A stretch of DNA of 5,007 nucleotides from JAMXLO01 sp041487355 (lineage in GTDB: Bacteria > Pseudomonadota > Alphaproteobacteria > Acetobacterales > Acetobacteraceae), in contig JBGPND010000306.1 of the NCBI GenBank assembly GCA_041487355.1, forward strand, positions 1 through 5,007, written 5' to 3'. Below, in pieces: positions 1-5,007 of the stretch. A program made the translations under genes and the position numbers. Numbering within the stretch: the stretch's first letter is position 1; each line of letters starts with the position of its first letter. The notes beneath the pieces were generated by a model. The model was not told where the DNA came from. It saw nothing but the letters and a program-made list of their open reading frames with translations, and made no database searches.

Positions 1-277
1 CGCTTCGAAAGTCTTGCAGACCGTGTGGAAACTCGGTCCCAGGTCCGGATTGCGCAATTTCCATCTGATGCGGGATGCGATGAGGACTCATTGTTGCGCT
101 TCCGACGCCACGTGCGAATCAATATTACGAGGCAACAGGAGGCGGCGAGTTTTCACACAGTCTGCTTGAGTTGTGCAACGACGGCCTGGTCGGTCTGCAG
201 CAGCCAGGAATGTCGGCTTCCTACCCACAGCCGAAACTCAAGATCGGACACGACCTAACCTTGACCAGTATGCGGCG
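1..277. other. upstream region with no supported gene
   Basis: No convincing gene is visible here. A 77-codon open frame at 25-258 (+) has no ribosome-binding site, no recognisable motif and a composition unlike the codon use downstream, so I treat it as chance. The stretch is visibly less GC-rich than the following gene, which fits an intergenic region. It contains a 10-bp palindrome ATTGCGCAAT (49-58), an AGGAGG (137-142) with no start codon at a usable distance in the downstream gene's frame, and a short hairpin AGGAA/TTCCT (206-222). None of these can be assigned a function. A stop codon at 167-169 in the frame of the downstream gene limits how far upstream that gene can begin. Confidence 0.5.
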
Positions 278-289
278 ATGCATCGTACT
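261..289 (+). promoter_or_regulatory. weak candidate sigma70-like promoter
   Basis: TTGACC (261-266) resembles a -35 box and is followed, 17 nt later, by CGTACT (284-289), a poor -10 box. If used, transcription would begin near 296, which is exactly an in-frame ATG of the downstream helicase gene. The spacing is ideal but the -10 match is weak, and such a pair can arise by chance. It also conflicts with the alternative start at 278. Confidence 0.15.
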
Positions 290-3007
290 CCGCGCATGTC
301 CCGTCCGAGTCTGCACCTCACACCGCATGGGCACCTCGTCCTCGAACGGTCCGACGACGCGCCGGAGATCGATGAGCGCATTGCCGGGCGCCTGAACGAC
401 GCGTTCGCGCGCGGCGGCGGCTACGGACTCCTGCAGCTTGGCGCCGGCGAGGTGGGGCAGGCCCTGCCGCCGGTTTTCCTGTGGTGGCGCGGATTTGCGG
501 CACGCTACGTGGCATCGCTGTGCCTGCAATCGTCTGGCCTGGAGGGCGGCGTCTCGTCGTCCGCCGGCGTTCCGGACATAGCGGCGCCAACCGAGGCCGA
601 ACTCGCGTCCCTCGTGCTGACAGCGCCCATGATGTCGGGGGCCGAATATCTGACGCCGGATGTGCTGCGCGCGCTGTGGCAGGAAACCGCGACTGCACTG
701 GCACTGTCCCTTGCCGCGGCGAAAACCGATCTGCAGAGCTTTCTGAAGGGACTCAATCCGGCCTGGAACCTGGTCGGGCGCGTGCACTTCAATCTGGCGG
801 AAAACCGCCGCGACGCGGAAGCGCCGTTCGCCTTCATGGCCACCTATACGACGCGGCTTTCGGCGCAGGCCAAGGCGCAGCATCTGCCGCTCGGTCAGGC
901 CCTGCGCGAATACGCCGGGGCGGCAAACCGGGAAAAGCTGCTGTCGCTGCTGGTGCCGGTGCAGCGTGCCGCCGAGACATGCGCCTGGCTCAAGCCGATG
1001 ATCGATGCCGGTGAGATCTTTCATCCGCTGCGTTGGACGCCTCAGGAAGCCTCGCGCCTCCTGGCCAGCGCGCCTGACCTGGAAAGTGCCGGCGTTGTCG
1101 TGCGCATGCCTGCATCATGGCGGGCGAACCGACCGTCGCGTCCGCAGGTGACGGGAACGGTCGGCACACGCGCGCCATCGGCGGTTGGCCTCGATGGGCT
1201 GCTGGATTTCCGCATGGAAATCACCCTGGATGGCGAGACCCTGAGCGAACAGGAAATTTCGACATTGCTCTCCGGCACCGACTCCCTGGTGCTGCTGCGC
1301 GGTCAATGGGTCGAGGTCGACGGCGAACGGCTGGAACGCGCGATGCGGCAATTCCACGACGCCGAGCAACTGGCCGCGCAGAACGGCCTGACCTTCGCCG
1401 AGGCGATGCGGATGCTGGCCGGAGCGGCGGTCGCGGACGATGCGGCGGACGTGGCCACCGCCGACTGGTCGCACGTGACGGCAGGCCCATGGCTGGCGGA
1501 GACCCTGCAACGGCTTCGCGCGCCGGATGGTGCTGGTGCGGATCCCGGCGCGGCGCTGCACGGGGTATTGCGGCCGTATCAGCAGGCGGGCGTGCAGTGG
1601 CTGCATCTGCTGTCCGGGCTGGGGCTCGGCGCCTGCCTCGCCGACGACATGGGGCTCGGCAAGACGATCCAGGTGCTGGCGCTGCTGCTGGCGCAGAAGC
1701 GGCAGAACGGCGATGCGCGGCGCCAGCCGAACCTGCTGGTGGCGCCCGCCTCGTTGCTGGCGAACTGGGCGGCGGAAATCGAAAAATTCGCCCCCGACCT
1801 GAAGGCGATGATCGTGCATCCCTCGGCGATGACGGCGGAGCAGATCAAGCAGTTCACTCCGGCACAGGCGGCGGAGCTCGATCTGGCGATCACCAGCTAC
1901 GGTTCGCTGCTGCGCATGCCCGTGCTCGCGGAAACCGAGTGGCGCTTTGCCATCCTGGACGAGGCGCAGGCGATCAAGAACCCGAACGCGAAACAGACCC
2001 GGGCGGCCAAGGCGCTGAAGGCAACCGCGCGCATTGCCCTGACCGGAACGCCGGTCGAGAATCACCTCGGCGATTTGTGGTCGATCTTCGATTTCATCAA
2101 TCCGGGACTGCTGGGATCGGCCAGGCAATTCACCCGCTATGCCAAGGGCCTGACCGAACGCGAGGTCAATCCCTATGGCCCGCTGCGGGAACTGGTGCGG
2201 CCCTACATCCTGCGCCGCATGAAGACCGACAAGGCGATCATCAGCGATCTGCCGGATAAAACCGAGGTGAAGGCGTATTGCAGTCTCAGCCGCAGGCAGG
2301 CGGCGCTGTATGCCCAGGCGGTCGACGATCTGGGCAATGCGCTGGAAGCCAGCGATGGCATCCAGCGCAGGGGCATCGTGCTGGCGATGCTGATGCGGCT
2401 CAAGCAGATCTGCAACCATCCCTCGCAGTGGCTGCATGACAACGCCTGGGCCGAGCAGGACAGCGGCAAGCTGGCACGCCTGCGCGAGATTTCCGAAGTT
2501 GTGGCCTCGCGACAGGAGAAGATGCTGGTGTTCACCCAGTTCCGCGAGATGACGGCGCCGCTGGCGACATTCCTGGGCGGCATATTCGGGCGTCCCGGCC
2601 TCGTCCTGCACGGCGAGACGGAAGTGCGGAAACGGCGTGGCCTGGTGCAGACATTCCAGGAGGATGAGACCGTGCCGTTCTTCGTCCTGTCGCTGAAGGC
2701 GGGCGGCTCAGGGCTGAACCTGACGGCGGCCTCGCACGTCGTGCATTTCGATCGCTGGTGGAATCCGGCGGTGGAGAACCAGGCGACCGACCGCGCATTC
2801 CGCATCGGACAAAAGCGGAACGTCCTGGTGCACAAATTCGTTTGCCGCGGCACGGTCGAAGAGAAGATCGACGCCTTGATCGACTCGAAGCAGGGCGTGT
2901 CTGATGAACTGCTGTCGGGTGCCGGCGAGATCAACCTGACCGAGATGAAGGATGACGAACTGTTGCATCTGGTCGCACTGGATTTGAATGCCGCGATGAA
3001 GGACTGA
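278..3007 (+). CDS. SNF2-family DEAD-like ATPase/helicase (bacterial SWI2/SNF2)
   Basis: This encodes a cytoplasmic ATP-dependent double-stranded DNA translocase of the SWI2/SNF2 group in superfamily 2, about 909 aa and apparently full length. The N-terminal half (about residues 1-365) matches the bacterial SNF2-associated layout, including the stretch from HPLRWTP (about 249) to the RQFHDAE region, similar to the SNF2_assoc/DUF3670-type domain. The motor follows. Walker A is DDMGLGKT (456-463, Lys462), motif II is DEAQ (561-564), motif III is TGTPVEN (589-595), motif V is LKAGGSGLNLT (806-816), and motif VI is QATDRAFRIGQ (835-845) with its arginine fingers, preceded by the SNF2-typical WWNP. 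All key residues are present, so it should be active. The start is uncertain. ATG 278 and ATG 296 (MSRPSLHLTP) are both plausible, GTG 173 is possible, and none has a good Shine-Dalgarno. The stop lies 5 nt before the SWIM gene, which suggests one operon. Family assignment is firm; the biological role (remodelling, repair or defence) is not known from sequence. Confidence 0.93.
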   Translation: MHRTPRMSRPSLHLTPHGHLVLERSDDAPEIDERIAGRLNDAFARGGGYGLLQLGAGEVGQALPPVFLWWRGFAARYVASLCLQSSGLEGGVSSSAGVPDIAAPTEAELASLVLTAPMMSGAEYLTPDVLRALWQETATALALSLAAAKTDLQSFLKGLNPAWNLVGRVHFNLAENRRDAEAPFAFMATYTTRLSAQAKAQHLPLGQALREYAGAANREKLLSLLVPVQRAAETCAWLKPMIDAGEIFHPLRWTPQEASRLLASAPDLESAGVVVRMPASWRANRPSRPQVTGTVGTRAPSAVGLDGLLDFRMEITLDGETLSEQEISTLLSGTDSLVLLRGQWVEVDGERLERAMRQFHDAEQLAAQNGLTFAEAMRMLAGAAVADDAADVATADWSHVTAGPWLAETLQRLRAPDGAGADPGAALHGVLRPYQQAGVQWLHLLSGLGLGACLADDMGLGKTIQVLALLLAQKRQNGDARRQPNLLVAPASLLANWAAEIEKFAPDLKAMIVHPSAMTAEQIKQFTPAQAAELDLAITSYGSLLRMPVLAETEWRFAILDEAQAIKNPNAKQTRAAKALKATARIALTGTPVENHLGDLWSIFDFINPGLLGSARQFTRYAKGLTEREVNPYGPLRELVRPYILRRMKTDKAIISDLPDKTEVKAYCSLSRRQAALYAQAVDDLGNALEASDGIQRRGIVLAMLMRLKQICNHPSQWLHDNAWAEQDSGKLARLREISEVVASRQEKMLVFTQFREMTAPLATFLGGIFGRPGLVLHGETEVRKRRGLVQTFQEDETVPFFVLSLKAGGSGLNLTAASHVVHFDRWWNPAVENQATDRAFRIGQKRNVLVHKFVCRGTVEEKIDALIDSKQGVSDELLSGAGEINLTEMKDDELLHLVALDLNAAMKD
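2999..3003 (+). promoter_or_regulatory. Shine-Dalgarno of the SWIM gene, inside the helicase 3' end
   Basis: AAGGA lies 9 nt before the ATG at 3013 and overlaps the last codons of the helicase gene. It supports ATG 3013 as the start and suggests that ribosomes finishing the helicase can reinitiate on the SWIM gene (translational coupling). Confidence 0.6.
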
Positions 3008-3012
3008 GGGCG

Positions 3013-3927
3013 ATGTCGCGATATTACGGAGGTTGGGCACCCTACGTTCCGGTCGCCGAGCGACGCCGCAAGGCCGTGCTCGCGATGGAGAAGCTGCGCA
3101 AGAAGGGGCATCCCGTCGCGCCGGTGGCGATCGCCGGGCGCGCCATTGCCACTACCTTCTGGGGCAATGCGTGGTGCGACAATCTGGAAAGTTACCACGA
3201 CTACGAGAACCGCCTGCCGCGGGGGCGCACCTATGTGCGCAACGGCTCGGTGGTCGACCTGCAGATCGCGCCGCGCGAAGTCAAGGCGATGGTCAGCGGG
3301 TCATCGATCTATCACGTCACGGTCAGCATCGGCACGGTCGCGAAGGCGCAATGGCAGTCGATCTGCAAGGATTGCGCGGGCGCGATCGACTCCCTGGTGG
3401 AGCTGCTGCAAGGCCGCTTCTCCAAGGGCGTCATGGAGCGCATCTGCCGCCAGGACAACGGGCTGTTTCCGCGGCCCTCCGACATCCGCTTCTCGTGCAG
3501 TTGCCCGGACTACGCATCGATGTGCAAGCACGTGGCGGCGGTGCTGTACGGCGTCGGAGCGCGGCTCGACAAACAGCCGGAGCTGCTGTTCCGTCTGCGC
3601 GCGGTCAACGAGAACGACCTGGTGGCCAATATCGATAAGGCCCTGCCCATGTCGAAGACGGGTCCCGTCGCGGGCAAGGTGCTGGATGCCGACGACCTGT
3701 CGGCCATGTTCGGTCTGGATATGGCCGGAGCCGAGAGTTCGCCTGTTGTTGACGGGGATGCCAAACCGCCGCGCGCCAGCCGCAAGGTGTCGACGCGCGC
3801 GAGCACAAGTCCGCGTGCGAAACCCGCGGCCGGCAAGAAGGCCGCACCCAAGCGTGCCGCCCGCAAGCAGGCCGCGCCAGGCAGACGGGTGCCGCCGAAG
3901 GCAGCGCCGGCGGCGAAGCGCCGGTGA
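3013..3927 (+). CDS. SWIM zinc-finger protein with basic histone-like tail
   Basis: This is a 304-aa, probably cytoplasmic protein with a SWIM zinc finger: Cys162-x-Cys164-x6-Cys171-x-His173, in the context FSCSCPDYASMCKHVAAVLY. SWIM domains bind zinc and are thought to mediate DNA or protein contacts. They are known partners of SWI2/SNF2 ATPases in bacteria. The N-terminal half carries blocks I recognise from this bacterial family: FWGNAWCDNLE (49-59) and ENRLPRGRTYVRNGSVVDL (65-83). The last 54 residues (251-304) are low complexity, with 19 Lys/Arg, 15 Ala, 9 Pro and no acidic residue, resembling histone H1-like tails and suggesting non-specific nucleic-acid binding. Start ATG 3013 has an AAGGA 9 nt upstream and sits 5 nt after the helicase stop, so co-expression is likely. 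The stop lies at the edge of an IS256 transposase remnant, so the native C-terminus may have been altered. No enzymatic activity can be claimed. Confidence 0.9.
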   Translation: MSRYYGGWAPYVPVAERRRKAVLAMEKLRKKGHPVAPVAIAGRAIATTFWGNAWCDNLESYHDYENRLPRGRTYVRNGSVVDLQIAPREVKAMVSGSSIYHVTVSIGTVAKAQWQSICKDCAGAIDSLVELLQGRFSKGVMERICRQDNGLFPRPSDIRFSCSCPDYASMCKHVAAVLYGVGARLDKQPELLFRLRAVNENDLVANIDKALPMSKTGPVAGKVLDADDLSAMFGLDMAGAESSPVVDGDAKPPRASRKVSTRASTSPRAKPAAGKKAAPKRAARKQAAPGRRVPPKAAPAAKRR

Positions 3928-3928
3928 G

Positions 3929-4783
3929 GGCAGCGGAACGTCGAAGTCCGCGGTGTCACGCCGGTTCGTGGCGCTGTCGGCGGCGCAGATGAAGGAGTGG
4001 ATGGCGGCCGAGCTGTCCGAGTTGGATCTGCTGGTGATCCAGATCGATGGGATTCACATAGAGCAGGACCTGGTCCTTCTGGCGGCGGTCGGCATTGACG
4101 GGGAAGGGGTGAAGCATCCGCCCGGTGTGCTGGAAGGCGCGACGGAGAACGCGGCGGCGGTGCAGGCGCTGCTGGACAACCTGGTTGAACGGGGTCTCGA
4201 CCCGAAGGTCTGCCGTCTGTTCATCATCGACGGGTCGAAGGCACTGCGGAAGGCAATCCGCCGGACGTTCGGCAAGCACACGCCAATCCAGCGCTGTCAG
4301 GTGCACAAGGGGCGCAACATCATGGAGCGTCTGCCGAAGCACCTGCATGCCTCGGTGCGGCGGACGCTGCGCCAGGCGTGGGAGCTCGACGATGCAGCGA
4401 AGGCGGAGCAGCTGATCCGCAACCTGGCTCGTCGGCTGGAGCAGATGGCGCCGGGTGTCTCGGCCACGATCCTGGAGGGGATGGACGAGTTGCTGACAGT
4501 CGTTCGTCTCAATCTGCCGCTGCAACTTCGCCGCTCTTTAGCCTGCACCAACATCATCGAGAACATGATGGGCAGCATCCGGCGGGTATGCCGCAACGTG
4601 AAACACTGGCGCGATGCGTCGATGGCACTGCGCTGGACGGGTGCGGCAATGCAGGAAGCGGCCAAGGGGTTCCGCCGGTTGAAAGCTCATAAGCAACTGC
4701 CGGTGCTGCGCGAGGCGCTCGCTGCCCTGCACGAACAGAACGCCAGCGACACGGCTGTTGCGCCGGTAGCTGTGGCTGCGTAG
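3929..4783 (+). pseudogene. IS256/Mutator-family transposase, N-terminally truncated
   Basis: About 284 codons remain of a DDE transposase that is usually around 400 aa. Homology opens at GSGTSKSAVSRRF and runs without frameshift to a TAG at 4781-4783. The catalytic triad is visible: Asp at 4046-4048 (IQIDGIH), Asp at 4229-4231 (FIIDGSKAL) and Glu at 4559-4561 (CTNIIENMM), spaced 61 and 110 codons apart, as in the IS256 family. The family's C-x2-H motif is also present (RCQVHKGRNI, Cys 4295, His 4304). Missing is the N-terminal roughly 120-140 aa, which normally carries DNA-binding functions, so transposition competence is unlikely. The frame stays open far upstream, but there it only shadows the SWIM gene. 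An internal GTG (3953) or ATG (3989) could in principle start a shorter protein, but I see no strong ribosome-binding site. Confidence 0.85.
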
Positions 4784-4809
4784 CGTGCTATTGGGCGATG
4801 GCCGTCAGG

Positions 4810-4838
4810 CAAGTTTCAACAGAAAGCGGGACATCCCC
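4810..4838. repeat. probable right terminal inverted repeat of the IS256 remnant
   Basis: The stretch beginning CAAGTTTCAACAGAAAG and ending GGGACATCCCC lies 26 nt after the transposase stop. It resembles terminal repeats of IS256-type elements as I remember them. The matching left repeat is absent from the window, so the repeat cannot be confirmed by self-comparison and the outer boundary may be off by a few bases. Confidence 0.45.
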
Positions 4839-4910
4839 TCTTTCAGAACGTCCTTTATGTTACTCTAATACCAACCGCCGTTGCTGCTGACTCTTGTCGC
4901 CGCTCCCTCG
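4839..4910. other. short spacer, no feature seen
   Basis: Seventy-two bases separate the presumed IS end from the palindromic repeat. The first part is relatively AT-rich (CTTTATGTTACTCTAATA region). I see no start codon with a ribosome-binding site, no clear promoter and no terminator. Confidence 0.4.
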
Positions 4911-4991
4911 CCGTCATGGCCGGGCTTGTCCCGGCCATCAGTGGTGGCACCGTGCCACGACGGATGGCCGGGACAAGCCCGGCCATGACGG
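4911..4991. repeat. 81-nt nested palindromic intergenic repeat
   Basis: Two 40-nt arms around the base at 4951 match at 38 of 40 positions. There is a perfect 29-bp outer stem (4911-4939 with 4963-4991), mismatches at 4940/4962 and 4943/4959, and a perfect inner GTGGCAC/GTGCCAC (4944-4950 and 4952-4958). Each outer arm is also self-complementary: ATGGCCGGG and CCCGGCCAT flank a 5-nt loop, CTTGT at 4925-4929 or ACAAG at 4973-4977. The unit can therefore fold as one long hairpin or as three smaller ones. It has no U-rich tail on either strand, so a classical intrinsic terminator is not supported. Similar CATGGCCGGG-type palindromes are, from memory, dispersed intergenic repeats in alphaproteobacteria. 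Function is unknown. Confidence 0.9.
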
Positions 4992-5007
4992 GAAAAGCGA
5001 GCGCTGA

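Larger units (their letters stand above)
3929..4838 (+). mobile_element. IS256-family insertion sequence remnant, left end missing
   Basis: The element keeps the 3' two-thirds of its transposase gene and a probable right end. Recognisable transposase sequence starts abruptly next to the SWIM stop codon. No left terminal repeat and no transposase N-terminus are found upstream, where SWIM coding sequence is continuous. Without a left end no target-site duplication can be read. The right boundary near 4838 is set by a plausible inverted-repeat-like sequence ending GGGACATCCCC and is approximate. The remnant lies in the same orientation as the operon. It may have arisen by one-ended loss, or by a deletion that joined the SWIM gene to the middle of the IS. 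Confidence 0.75.

Noticed and set aside
25..258. 77-codon small open frame upstream
   Set aside because: It has no ribosome-binding site, no recognised motif and no coding-like composition. It overlaps the likely upstream regulatory region.
296..303. ATGTCCCG resembling the complement of the IS256 right-end repeat, as a possible left end
   Set aside because: Only about 8 bases match, they lie within the start of the SNF2 coding region, and the flanking bases do not continue the match. It is chance similarity.
1117..2259. 380-codon plus-strand open frame overlapping the SNF2 gene
   Set aside because: Its Gly/Ala/Arg-rich translation is a typical frame-shifted shadow of a GC-rich gene, and it spans the conserved Walker A and DEAQ motifs read in the correct frame.
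1115..2611. 498-codon open frame on the minus strand
   Set aside because: It lies fully antisense to the SNF2 gene, whose motifs are unambiguous. Long antisense frames are common in GC-rich coding DNA. Its translation is rich in Arg, Gln and His and shows no recognisable domain.
2203..3198. 331-codon minus-strand open frame across the SNF2-SWIM boundary
   Set aside because: It is Ser/Arg/Pro-rich antisense translation covering two well-supported plus-strand genes, with no domain visible.
3146..3928. N-terminal extension of the transposase frame through the SWIM gene
   Set aside because: The frame is open but its translation here is Arg/Ser-rich with no transposase similarity, while the SWIM frame shows conserved motifs. 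The transposase homology begins only near 3929.
4911..4991. Palindrome as an intrinsic terminator or CRISPR repeat
   Set aside because: No T-rich run follows the stem on either strand, and there is a single inverted unit rather than regularly spaced direct repeats with unique spacers.

Overview
The window is GC-rich bacterial DNA, most likely from an alphaproteobacterium. That assignment is an inference. It rests on the high-GC codon use, the closeness of the transposase remnant to IS256-type transposases I associate with Rhizobiales and Acetobacteraceae, and a CATGGCCGGG/CCCGGCCATG palindromic intergenic repeat of a kind I associate with alphaproteobacterial genomes. No rRNA or other taxonomic marker is present.

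Layout: positions 1-277 hold no gene I can support and are probably the upstream intergenic region. Positions 278-3007 (+) encode a complete SNF2-family (SWI2/SNF2) DEAD-like ATPase of about 909 aa, with a bacterial SNF2-associated N-terminal half and all the classical motor motifs. Five bases later, 3013-3927 (+) encodes a 304-aa SWIM zinc-finger protein with an intact C-x-C-x6-C-x-H motif and a very basic, Lys/Ala/Pro-rich, histone-H1-like C-terminal tail. The two genes look like a translationally coupled operon. The pairing of SWIM proteins with SWI2/SNF2 ATPases in bacteria is established, although its cellular job is not. A DNA-remodelling or DNA-repair role is the usual guess.

Immediately after the SWIM stop codon, an IS256/Mutator-family transposase begins in mid-protein (about 3929-4783). 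It keeps the whole DDE catalytic core and C-terminus but lacks the N-terminal third and the left end of the element. A probable right terminal inverted repeat follows at about 4810-4838. The junction at the SWIM stop is the main genomic scar in the window and raises the question of whether the SWIM C-terminus is native.

The window closes with an 81-nt near-perfect palindrome (4911-4991). Each arm is itself a hairpin, so it can fold either as one long cruciform or as a three-hairpin cloverleaf. I see no CRISPR array, tRNA or rRNA. The best candidate for an under-described system is the SNF2-SWIM pair with its histone-like tail.
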